Positions 1 to 6,483 of a DNA stretch of 8,565 nt are shown piece by piece. A program made the position numbers and the translations under genes. Under the pieces are notes generated by a model. It searched no databases, was not told the DNA's origin, and saw nothing but the letters and a program-made list of their open reading frames with translations. Source of the DNA: Bacillota bacterium (GTDB lineage: Bacteria > Bacillota > Clostridia > Saccharofermentanales > Fastidiosipilaceae); assembly GCA_023442635.1 (NCBI GenBank), contig JAEZYR010000066.1, forward strand, positions 1 to 8,565. Direction: 5' to 3'. Numbering within the stretch: position 1 is the stretch's first letter; each line of letters opens with the position of its first letter.

Positions 1-26
1 CCTTACAAGTCCCTTTTCTGCTTATT

Positions 27-1103
27 TCAGGGTTTTGCTTCTCCATCTTCCAATCCTTCTTTCGTGTAGGCATAGCTCGCTTCATCTTGGATCCACTCGA
101 AGTCTACGCCGCGAGCGCCTAATTGGCTTTGTATGCCTTCTAACCACGTCAAGCGCTCTGGCAGACTATTGCTAGGCACAATAATTTTCAGTTTATAGGC
201 GGCTTGCATCGATTTAGACCAATAACCATCTTTAATAAGGACTTGTGTATCAAAGTCTTGTAGGCGTTTAACGTAACTATTGACCTGTTTTTCTAACATT
301 CGCTGATTGGCGTAATTTGGAGCCGTTAAGTCAAGACTGTGAATAGCGGTCAGGGTTTGACCTTGAACCTGAGCGATACCCGCATAGTGGATCGGCAGAT
401 TGGCCTTATAGCGCTCTCGAAAATAGCGGCCTCGGGTAAAATTGTCCGCTGACCAGATGCTTTGCGCCTCCTTTTTATCAGAGCTTCGCCCCTCAAATTT
501 CCACATATGAGGATCAAGCCACCAGGTCATAGGGACGCTGAGCTGGCGTTTAGTGCTGAACCCTAAGCAATTCAGCCGATAATGATAGACAAGGATAAGT
601 TCCTTAGCTTCTGGCTGCCAATTCAGTTCCAGCTGCAGGTCCTCCAAAAGCGACGTCTCTATTTTAGGCACAGAAGCTTCCAAAAATGCTCGCGTTCTTT
701 TGAGAAGACTCTTTGTAGCAAAAAAGTGCATCCCTTTTTCGACAAAGTCTTTCTGGTAAGGCTGATCCAGCATGTCCCACAGCTGTTTAATGGCTTGACC
801 GTCTCCCTTACTGATGCGAAGCAGCTGGGCGAGATCCTGCCCCTCGCCTAGATCGGCAAAGACCTGCCAAAGCTCGCTCTCTGCCGCAACCTGCTCCCCA
901 GCTCGTCGCAGCGCTTGTTCAGCCGAAATAGCTCGCAGAGACAAGATAAAAGTGAGTATGAGGAGCAGGATAAAGGGCAGGCTTAAACTAGCCTCGAGTG
1001 ACAAACTGCCTAGCTGATCTTTTCTCCCTTGTCCCAGTAAATGATTCCTAGTCCCTCCGCCTTCGATACAGCCTTTAATCTTGAGCTGCTCGAGTCTTAG
1101 CAT
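27..1103 (-). CDS. TadE-like pseudopilin with large extracellular domain (358 aa)
   Basis: A leader of 32 residues ends in Gly32, and the mature part would begin SLSLEASLSLPFILLLIL. This is a classic TadE/pilin pattern, with a Gly cleavage site, Glu37 at +5 and Pro43 at the head of the membrane helix (about 41-57). The remaining 300 residues are mixed alpha/beta with no motif I recognise. The region around 265-345 could form a compact ferredoxin-like or similar domain, but that is a guess. The ATG at 1103 has GGAGGA 9 nt upstream and overlaps the end of the previous gene by 29 nt, indicating tight coupling. The TGA stop lies 26 nt from the left edge, so the operon may continue beyond it. It would need a prepilin peptidase, not seen here, to be processed. 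It is probably a minor component of a Tad-like pilus. Confidence 0.65.
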   Translation of the reverse strand: MLRLEQLKIKGCIEGGGTRNHLLGQGRKDQLGSLSLEASLSLPFILLLILTFILSLRAISAEQALRRAGEQVAAESELWQVFADLGEGQDLAQLLRISKGDGQAIKQLWDMLDQPYQKDFVEKGMHFFATKSLLKRTRAFLEASVPKIETSLLEDLQLELNWQPEAKELILVYHYRLNCLGFSTKRQLSVPMTWWLDPHMWKFEGRSSDKKEAQSIWSADNFTRGRYFRERYKANLPIHYAGIAQVQGQTLTAIHSLDLTAPNYANQRMLEKQVNSYVKRLQDFDTQVLIKDGYWSKSMQAAYKLKIIVPSNSLPERLTWLEGIQSQLGARGVDFEWIQDEASYAYTKEGLEDGEAKP

Positions 1104-2643
1104 GCCCTAGTTCCTCCATCTGGATAACTTCCTTCAAATACAAGAGGCGTCCGCGCTTGTTTCGTGCCTGGACACTCAGTGTTACGCCTGTATAAAGCGA
1201 GCCTCCGCAGGTGGCTTCGATGATGTTCGACATCCTTTCAAGCAGTTTGTTCTCAGGTGTCAATAAGACCATAGGCAGTAGATAGTCATGGTAGAAAGTC
1301 TCAGGACTTTTCTTTACAGACGGTAGTAAACGGCAGCTCTTGCCTTGCATGAGCCGATACGTATCCCACAACCCTCTAGCAGCAGCTTCCCAAAGCCAGA
1401 AAAGGCGCTGATATACTTCTGGCGGCAATTCAAGGCTGCCTCCCGTTACAAAAGTCACAGCCACAGATGCGCCGCGCCCTAGCTGTAAAAGCCTCGACAT
1501 GTGTGCTGAATCCAGTTGTGCACTAAGCAGACGCCACAGCAATCGTTGCGCAAAGATTATCCCCCATGCGCCCAAAAGGTTAAGCGTGTCTTTTTCTTGC
1601 CCGATGAGCAGATATTCCAACTGATAAGCTTGTTCGCCATTCCCTGCTCGGAGTTCTTTTTGTCGCCAAGACTGGCGCAGCGGATAGGCACTGAGATCCG
1701 TACCTTGTCGATGGACATAAGCTGGGAAAAAGCTCATGGCATAAAGCCGCAAAGGCAAGCTTTCACCTAAGAAACTGCCAGCTTGATTGAGCAGGTCAAC
1801 CCCCTGCTCAAGATAACGTAGGCCGTTGAGGACAAAATCTTGATCGAGCTTCGCAAATGAAGCAAACTCATCATGACCAGGGCTTTCAGGGACTTGCTTA
1901 ATCTTATCGAGGTCATTCATAAAGTTTTCCACCTCGGCTTCAGCAGAATCTTCTTGAACGCCTCCCTTATGATCTTCCACCTCCTCTTTTTCCTTGCGTT
2001 GCTTTTTCCAAAAGTTCAAAATCTGCCATGCCTTCGCGATATCTCCTCGCTTTTCGGGCGAAAAAATCCCTGTTAAAACCTGCTGTACACCCTGGCCTTT
2101 TTCTTGCCAAAGCTTTTGCACAAGATGGAAACGTTGTAATAAGTGCTCGACTAAGTTGGGCAAGGCCAGAGGTTGGGCGTAAGCCAAAATAGCTTGCCGT
2201 GTCATCTCCGTTTGCTGAAAAGCCCCTGATAGCTCACGCTGCCAAGTCAGGTCTTGCCAATGTCGCCAACTTTCATGCTGCAGCCACGTCCCCGCCCACG
2301 ATATCGTGCTCGACCTTACCTTCTGTCCAGCCTCTTGCGCCTCAGCCTCTGCTTGTCCTTCCTCTTTGAGAAGCATGAGACCATAGTTCTGAAAAGCTAG
2401 AGGATCGTGATAGGCCAGAGCTCTTTGCCCTTCATGATGAAGGGCCGCTCGCAGTCTAAGCACCTCTTGTCTTTCGCTTAGAGCAAAAACAAGCCAGGTC
2501 TCGAACACGAGAAGCGCTGGTAAGATCATGGCTAGGTAAAGACTTACGCTGCCAAGCTTCCCCCTTGAGGCACGTATCTTGTCGAGCTTTCCTGGAGATC
2601 TTAATCCGCTCTTCAAAAAACAAAATCGCCTCCACGTCCTCAA
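1075..2643 (-). CDS. DUF5702-like pseudopilin / TadG-like membrane protein (522 aa)
   Basis: This is a large protein with one N-terminal membrane helix and a long outer domain. A basic leader of about 30 residues ends in GKLG, then SVSLYLAMILPALLVFETW, which resembles a prepilin-like site followed by the hydrophobic segment. Next comes a stretch (about 60-92) with ALHHEGQRAL and FQNYGLMLL. This resembles clostridial DUF5702 proteins, which have a similar 'YGLLxLD' segment after the helix. The C-terminal half also fits: QLEYLLIGQEKDTLNL at 341-356 and SFFPAYV at 304-310. Residues 213-250 are a highly charged, probably disordered insert. The start is TTG inside the previous stop (TTGA), with GGGAGGG 5 nt upstream, so translation is coupled. 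DUF5702 genes occur in Tad-type loci of Clostridia, but their role is not established. The family call is from recognised features only. Confidence 0.68.
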   Translation of the reverse strand: MRTWRRFCFLKSGLRSPGKLDKIRASRGKLGSVSLYLAMILPALLVFETWLVFALSERQEVLRLRAALHHEGQRALAYHDPLAFQNYGLMLLKEEGQAEAEAQEAGQKVRSSTISWAGTWLQHESWRHWQDLTWQRELSGAFQQTEMTRQAILAYAQPLALPNLVEHLLQRFHLVQKLWQEKGQGVQQVLTGIFSPEKRGDIAKAWQILNFWKKQRKEKEEVEDHKGGVQEDSAEAEVENFMNDLDKIKQVPESPGHDEFASFAKLDQDFVLNGLRYLEQGVDLLNQAGSFLGESLPLRLYAMSFFPAYVHRQGTDLSAYPLRQSWRQKELRAGNGEQAYQLEYLLIGQEKDTLNLLGAWGIIFAQRLLWRLLSAQLDSAHMSRLLQLGRGASVAVTFVTGGSLELPPEVYQRLFWLWEAAARGLWDTYRLMQGKSCRLLPSVKKSPETFYHDYLLPMVLLTPENKLLERMSNIIEATCGGSLYTGVTLSVQARNKRGRLLYLKEVIQMEELGHAKTRAAQD

Positions 2644-2930
2644 GGCTTCCCTCCCGTCACCGTCTCATAAATCCCCTTCACCAAATCGCGTCCCACCAAA
2701 AGGCGCTGTCGAAGGAGGCAGGCTTGCGTTAGCACTTGCACCCTAGGCAAGTCTTCTTGCTGGATCATTTGATAAACAACCCTACTTTGCGTCTCGTTTT
2801 TCAGACGCTTGGCATCAGCGATCAAAGCTCGATGGGTTTCTCCAGCTGTTATGACGCTCTGACCGAGTAAAAAAAATAGCAGCAACAGGGTTATGGGCAT
2901 AACGCCTGCCGCTTCTAAACTTGTGCCCAT
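2640..2930 (-). CDS. Small TadE-like pseudopilin (96 aa)
   Basis: This is a short membrane-anchored protein that resembles the minor pseudopilins (TadE class) of Tad/Flp pilus systems. The N-terminus MGTSLEAAGVMP leads straight into a leucine-rich helix (about residues 12-30), followed by a polar, helical, Arg/Gln-rich tail. A Glu just before the hydrophobic core and a Pro at its start are TadE-like features. The start at 2930 is chosen because GGAGGTGAT, an excellent Shine-Dalgarno, stands 3 nt before the ATG (7 nt from the GGAGG core). The frame also runs back to a GTG at 3011, but that version would translate the ribosome binding site as part of a Gly-rich leader. The TGA stop overlaps the TTG start of the next gene. 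Exact function is unknown. It is probably a pilus tip, priming or assembly component, by family analogy. Confidence 0.68.
   Translation of the reverse strand: MGTSLEAAGVMPITLLLLFFLLGQSVITAGETHRALIADAKRLKNETQSRVVYQMIQQEDLPRVQVLTQACLLRQRLLVGRDLVKGIYETVTGGKP
2649..2655 (-). promoter_or_regulatory. Ribosome binding site supporting the TTG start of the DUF5702-like gene
   Basis: GGGAGGG on the minus strand lies 5 nt before TTG at 2643, inside the end of the preceding TadE-like gene. It supports the TTGA stop/start overlap. Confidence 0.7.
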
Positions 2931-2933
2931 ATC

Positions 2934-2942
2934 ATCACCTCC
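2934..2942 (-). promoter_or_regulatory. Strong ribosome binding site of the TadE-like gene
   Basis: GGAGGTGAT on the minus strand is a near-perfect match to the 16S rRNA 3' end and is well spaced before ATG at 2930. It decides the start in favour of a 96-residue product over a 123-residue one. Confidence 0.8.
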
Positions 2943-3008
2943 GCCCCCATTTTCATTCTGCAGAGGCTTTGTGATCTCAGAAGAAATGAGCCTAAAAATC
3001 CCAAAAAC

Positions 3009-3025
3009 CACCTAATCACACCTAA
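3009..3025 (-). repeat. Helically phased TTAGGTG direct repeat before the pseudopilin operon
   Basis: The 7-mer TTAGGTG occurs twice on the minus strand (3025-3019 and 3015-3009), with starts exactly 10 bp apart, about one DNA turn. It lies between the terminator and the first pseudopilin start at 2930. Such spacing suits a dimeric regulator, but no regulator is known and chance is possible. I found no convincing -35/-10 pair in this 192-nt gap. Confidence 0.25.
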
Positions 3026-3053
3026 CCTAGGCTGCTAAATCTAAGCGGCATAC

Positions 3054-3085
3054 AAAAGCTCCTCAAGATGTCCTTGGGGAGCTTT
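3054..3085 (-). terminator. Rho-independent terminator after the MGS-like gene
   Basis: A 13-bp stem (3085-3073 paired with 3067-3055, including one G-T wobble) closes a 5-nt loop at 3072-3068. On the minus strand the 3' arm ends in AGCTTTTG, so the T tract is only four bases. The stem starts 38 nt after the stop of the MGS-like gene. It is probably a terminator, but the short T tract leaves room for readthrough into the pseudopilin genes. Confidence 0.6.
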
Positions 3086-3122
3086 GAACCTGTGATTTTA
3101 ACTGGGTGGAAGGGTACGAACT

Positions 3123-3512
3123 TTAGCTAAGGAGTTTACGCCAATCAAGGTCACCGCGATCGATCGCCAGCACCAAAATTTCTGCTGAAGCCACATTGCT
3201 TGCGTAAGGAATGGTGTTTTGATCGCAAGCTCGCATCAACAATTCTTGCTGTGCGTAGTCGCCTTCTTTGGGGTCACGAAGATACAAGACACCGTCTATC
3301 TCGTTGTAGCGAGCCCTAAATGTAAATTGTTCCAAGCCAGAGGCAATATCGGTAGAAACACCAATAACCGACAAAGGCGTCTCTTCCTGGATCAAGCGAG
3401 CCGTGTGATGGAAGGAATAAAGATCGTGTTTGGAGAGGATCTGACTGTAGGCTAAACAAAAATTAACGAGCAACTCGTTTTTAGCGCGATCCGCCAACAG
3501 TACAATTTTCAC
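3123..3512 (-). CDS. Methylglyoxal-synthase-like protein with degenerate active site
   Basis: The 129-residue protein aligns over its whole length with methylglyoxal synthase (MgsA), which converts dihydroxyacetone phosphate to methylglyoxal. Shared framework includes the MKIVLLA start, the ILSKHDLY segment, the LYLRDP strand, IPYASNVASAEILV and a C-terminal DLDWRKLL. The active site is not kept. The usual AHD is ADR at 7-9, the phosphate loop TGTTG is replaced by FHHTA (34-38), the SGPxGGDQQ loop reads TDIASGLEQ with Leu59 in place of the catalytic Asp, and the HxPD motif after RDP is absent, with the loop two residues shorter. Methylglyoxal production is therefore unlikely, and a regulatory or binding role is inferred. 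It starts at GTG with GAGGAGG 7 nt upstream. It follows mrdA and has its own promoter and terminator. mgsA near mre/rodA is common in Clostridia, so it is probably a diverged descendant. The comparison is from memory, not a computed alignment. Confidence 0.8.
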   Translation of the reverse strand: MKIVLLADRAKNELLVNFCLAYSQILSKHDLYSFHHTARLIQEETPLSVIGVSTDIASGLEQFTFRARYNEIDGVLYLRDPKEGDYAQQELLMRACDQNTIPYASNVASAEILVLAIDRGDLDWRKLLS

Positions 3513-3552
3513 AACGAAGCCTCCTCGCTACATCCAAAAGACCTGAAATTCA

Positions 3553-3581
3553 TTTATCCCATTCTAACTCACTATTGTCAA
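3553..3581 (-). promoter_or_regulatory. Sigma-A type promoter upstream of the MGS-like gene
   Basis: On the minus strand, a perfect -35 TTGACA (3581-3576) is separated by exactly 17 nt from a -10 GATAAA (3558-3553), which matches TATAAT at 4 of 6 positions. Transcription would begin near 3546, giving a leader of about 34 nt that contains the GAGGAGG ribosome binding site of the gene starting at 3512. This suggests the MGS-like gene can be expressed separately from mreCD-mrdA. The -10 is imperfect and no experiment supports it. Confidence 0.6.
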
Positions 3582-3687
3582 AACGTTCAAGTCAGAAGCA
3601 AAATGTACAGGCAAAATTACCAGAACGCACGAATATTGCGCGTTTTCCGCCTATTCCAACGCAAGCAGCACATCCAATCAACTCCGA

Positions 3688-5925
3688 TCAGTTGGGATCA
3701 TAGCGATAAGAAAGTGCCTTATAGCCTTCGTATCCAAAATACTCGTCGAGCAAAACTCTTGCTAGATAACTTGTGCTAGCCCCCCAAACACCATTATTAA
3801 AGTTGCTGGCATAGGCGACTTGCGGATCATCATAGGGTGCAAAGACAACAAATATGCCATTCGTTTGCATCTGTTTTTCATTGGGCACAATGACATCGGC
3901 CGTTCCTGTTTTTGAACCAGCCTGATATTCCACATTTTCAAAAATAGGATGCGTTGACGATCTGGGGTTAGTAAAAGTTGCCAGCATGCCTTTGCGCACT
4001 TCTTCCAAGGCGTCTTGGCGGAAAGGCAAATCCTGTGACACTTTTTCATGGCGCATCAAGACTCTGCCGTCCTGAGCTGTGATTTCTTCAATGAGATGGG
4101 GATTCGAAAGTTTGCCTGTAGCAATACCCCCTACGGCTCTGGCCAGTTCCAGAACCGTATAAGCATTCATACCCTGCCCAATCGAAGTCTGAGCCATATC
4201 GGCTGGGAACCAGATCTGGTCGCCTGGATTTTGGTTGATGCGCGCTTTGAGAGCACGTGAGGGTACCAAGCCACTGACCTCATCCACCTCAATACCACTG
4301 CGCTGACCTAAGCCAAGTGTTTTAAGTACAGGGGTTAGTCGATCAATACCCAACTTGATGCCCCGGTCATAGAAATAGACGTTACAGGAGTAGGTCAAAG
4401 CGTCATAGAGGTTCATATCTTGGTGTGGCGCTTCACACTTAAAAAGCAAGCCATCGACATCATAAACGCCTGGGTTGTAAATGGTTTCTGTGGCTGGCAC
4501 GATATGGTTTTCCATAACCGCCAAGGCTGTGAAAACTTTAAAAGTGGAGCCTGGTGGATTGATGCTCATCGTGGCTCGATTGAGCATCGGCTTATTTTCA
4601 TTGTCCGTCAGATAGGTCTCTACCCTAGCTGCTGCCGCCTTATCAGTTGCCATCCGAATAAAGTCCTCAGGATCATAAGTCGGATAATTCAACATGGCCA
4701 AGACGGCCCCATCGTGCTTGAGATCCAAAAGCACCGCCTGTGCCTCAAGGTTTTTTAAACCAGGCTCAGAAAAACGGGGGCGGCCAAACTTCGGGCTATC
4801 ATAAAACTCAATCATTCTTTTGAGTTCTCGCATACCTACTTCTTGCAGACGGCTATCGATGGTAAGGCGGACATTAGCCCCAGGCACTTCAGCTTTGCCT
4901 TGGCGCCCCTGGAGTTGGCTCGGCAGCGGATTATCTTCCCATACTTGATAGTTGGCAAGTCCTTCTTGTCCGTGCAAGTAGCGCTCCACACTGCGCTCAA
5001 TGCCAGCTTTGCCGACAATATCATCGTTGCGATAGCCCATTTTTTCGAGTCGCTGATATTCTTCTGCCGAAATGGGGCCCACATAGCCTAAAACAGGAGC
5101 CATAAGCTGCGCTTTGTCGCTATAGTGTCGCTGGTAGTGCTCGATAGCTACGGCTCCCTTGTAGCGAAAATTCAGCTCTTCACATTGTTTCACAACCTCA
5201 TCGGGCACATCCTGAGCTATCTCGATAGGCTCACCCTGAGTAAAGGCCCAATTGTCCAAATAGAGTGTAAAACGCAAGCGCAGAATACGTCTCACATCCT
5301 CATCACTATAGTCGGGCGAAATATGAAATTTGGTATAGCTCAAGAAGCGATAAAACTGCTCGGGATCTCGTTTGGCGTAGCGTCTGTCCGTCCAGTCATC
5401 TACCTGTCCATCGATCGGCTGTTCAAGAGCCAAATAATTGCGATTGCGCTGCCAATAAACAACATCTTCAACGGGAACCGTAAAGCGCATCTGATCAAGG
5501 TCTAAATAGCGTTCAATAGCATGGCCGTAGTCAACTTGGTAGCGTTCCAAGAGGCGTGCAATATCAAGCAGAACAGCATTGAGTTCGTCATCTTTGAGGC
5601 CTGTATACGCAAAGGCCAGGTTCATTTGTGATGCTGAGAACGCCAAAGGCACACCGTTGCGATCCACGATGCTCCCTCGGGCTGCTGGCACACGGACTTG
5701 TCGCTGGATTTGATAGCTCGTTTGTCCCAAATCGGCTTCTTGATGAACCCTTTGCAAATCAAAAACACGCCAAAGATAAGCCAGACAGAAGAGCAGCAAA
5801 AAGAGGGCATATATGAGGTAGCGACCCCGGAGTTTTTTGGCCTTTTTGCTCTGCTTCTCAGCCTCCTGGGCTACTTGCTCGGCTCTTTCGCTCAAATCAT
5901 CTAAGTTCTTTTTTATCTTGAACAA
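3688..5925 (-). CDS. mrdA: Penicillin-binding protein 2 (class B PBP, elongation transpeptidase)
   Basis: This transpeptidase crosslinks peptidoglycan during cell elongation, normally together with the glycosyltransferase RodA. It has 745 residues. A Lys/Glu-rich cytoplasmic segment of about 35 residues precedes one membrane helix (about 36-54). The PBP dimer domain opens with PAARGSIVDRNGVPLA at 80-95. A long region to about 350 contains VGKAGIERSVERYLHG, typical of PBP2. The catalytic domain is complete: SxxK is S460-T-F-K463 (in NPPGSTFK), SxN is S513-C-N515, and KTGT is 672-675. The start is TTG, placed directly after the mreD TAA. GAGGAG at 5937-5932 lies 6 nt before it, and no earlier start is available without overlapping mreD. 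Clostridial PBP2 proteins are commonly this long. No rodA follows in the window. The stop is followed by a 175-nt gap with a new promoter. Confidence 0.96.
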   Translation of the reverse strand: MFKIKKNLDDLSERAEQVAQEAEKQSKKAKKLRGRYLIYALFLLLFCLAYLWRVFDLQRVHQEADLGQTSYQIQRQVRVPAARGSIVDRNGVPLAFSASQMNLAFAYTGLKDDELNAVLLDIARLLERYQVDYGHAIERYLDLDQMRFTVPVEDVVYWQRNRNYLALEQPIDGQVDDWTDRRYAKRDPEQFYRFLSYTKFHISPDYSDEDVRRILRLRFTLYLDNWAFTQGEPIEIAQDVPDEVVKQCEELNFRYKGAVAIEHYQRHYSDKAQLMAPVLGYVGPISAEEYQRLEKMGYRNDDIVGKAGIERSVERYLHGQEGLANYQVWEDNPLPSQLQGRQGKAEVPGANVRLTIDSRLQEVGMRELKRMIEFYDSPKFGRPRFSEPGLKNLEAQAVLLDLKHDGAVLAMLNYPTYDPEDFIRMATDKAAAARVETYLTDNENKPMLNRATMSINPPGSTFKVFTALAVMENHIVPATETIYNPGVYDVDGLLFKCEAPHQDMNLYDALTYSCNVYFYDRGIKLGIDRLTPVLKTLGLGQRSGIEVDEVSGLVPSRALKARINQNPGDQIWFPADMAQTSIGQGMNAYTVLELARAVGGIATGKLSNPHLIEEITAQDGRVLMRHEKVSQDLPFRQDALEEVRKGMLATFTNPRSSTHPIFENVEYQAGSKTGTADVIVPNEKQMQTNGIFVVFAPYDDPQVAYASNFNNGVWGASTSYLARVLLDEYFGYEGYKALSYRYDPN

Positions 5926-6483
5926 TTAAAGCTCCTCGTCTTTCGAAAAAAGCAAATACTTGCTTTTCGAGTAGGGGCGAAACCATGAAAAGATGGCCGC
6001 CATAGGCAAAATGATAAGCCACTGTATAAGGGTTTTCTGCAAAACAGAAAGGGCATATGACCCTATGGGTGGCAGCCCAAAGCCACTCCCCTGTATAGTC
6101 GAAAAAACACTCATCCCCATGATTAAGGTGAGCTGTTCAACCAAGACCAAGAGAATATTGAGCAAGGTCAATAGAAGCACATTGCTATGCAAGCGCTTTC
6201 GAAGGAAATGAGCCCCTAAAAAAGCGGCAGCTAGGCACAAGCACAAGCCTAAGCCTAGAGATCTAGCAAATTGGTAATCGAGCAAAAGGCCTGCCACTAT
6301 AGCAATGATAAGGCCATCTCGGCTGCCATAGAAAAAGCCTGTCAGGGCAGAAAAGAGAAAGAGAAAATTAGGCTTTCCGCCCAAGTCAGCCCCCCAAGGC
6401 CAGTTCACCTGCAAAACAAAGCAGAGCAGCATATAAAAGGCGTAGACCACCCACGCTCGCAAAGTGGAAGCCTGCATCTTCAC
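5926..6483 (-). CDS. mreD: Rod shape-determining protein MreD
   Basis: MreD is a small polytopic membrane protein that works with MreC and PBP2 in lateral wall synthesis. The 185 residues are mostly hydrophobic, with about five to six membrane segments, and the basic C-terminal tail (YSKSKYLLFSKDEEL) should be cytoplasmic. The stretch LLLDYQFARSLGLGL is the characteristic MreD segment, a leucine/aspartate motif followed by 'LGLN'-like residues. The GTG start overlaps the mreC stop (GTGA) and has AGGAGAT upstream, giving translational coupling. An ATG two codons downstream is a possible alternative start. The TAA stop abuts the mrdA start directly. Sequence conservation in MreD is low, so the call rests on the motif, the topology and the position between mreC and mrdA together. 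Confidence 0.93.
   Translation of the reverse strand: MKMQASTLRAWVVYAFYMLLCFVLQVNWPWGADLGGKPNFLFLFSALTGFFYGSRDGLIIAIVAGLLLDYQFARSLGLGLCLCLAAAFLGAHFLRKRLHSNVLLLTLLNILLVLVEQLTLIMGMSVFSTIQGSGFGLPPIGSYALSVLQKTLIQWLIILPMAAIFSWFRPYSKSKYLLFSKDEEL
5932..5937 (-). promoter_or_regulatory. Ribosome binding site supporting the TTG start of mrdA
   Basis: GAGGAG on the minus strand overlaps the end of mreD and stands 6 nt before TTG at 5925. It supports use of this rare start and coupling of mrdA translation to mreD. Confidence 0.7.

Noticed and set aside
2931..3011. N-terminal extension of the TadE-like gene to a GTG at 3011 (123-aa version)
   Set aside because: The extension translates the strong GGAGGTGAT ribosome binding site and adds a Gly-rich leader, while the GTG itself has only a poor Shine-Dalgarno.
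3156..3167. Perfect 12-bp palindrome GCGATCGATCGC
   Set aside because: It lies inside the MGS-like coding sequence and is explained by its codons. There is a single copy and no sign of an operator.
3624..3644. Imperfect inverted repeat (7-bp arms with one wobble) between mrdA and the MGS-like gene, as a terminator
   Set aside because: The stem is short and is not followed by a T tract on the minus strand, so it is not convincing as a terminator.
4420..5505. Several plus-strand open frames of 70-126 codons opposite mrdA
   Set aside because: They lie antisense to a fully supported PBP2 gene and show no recognisable protein features or good ribosome binding sites.
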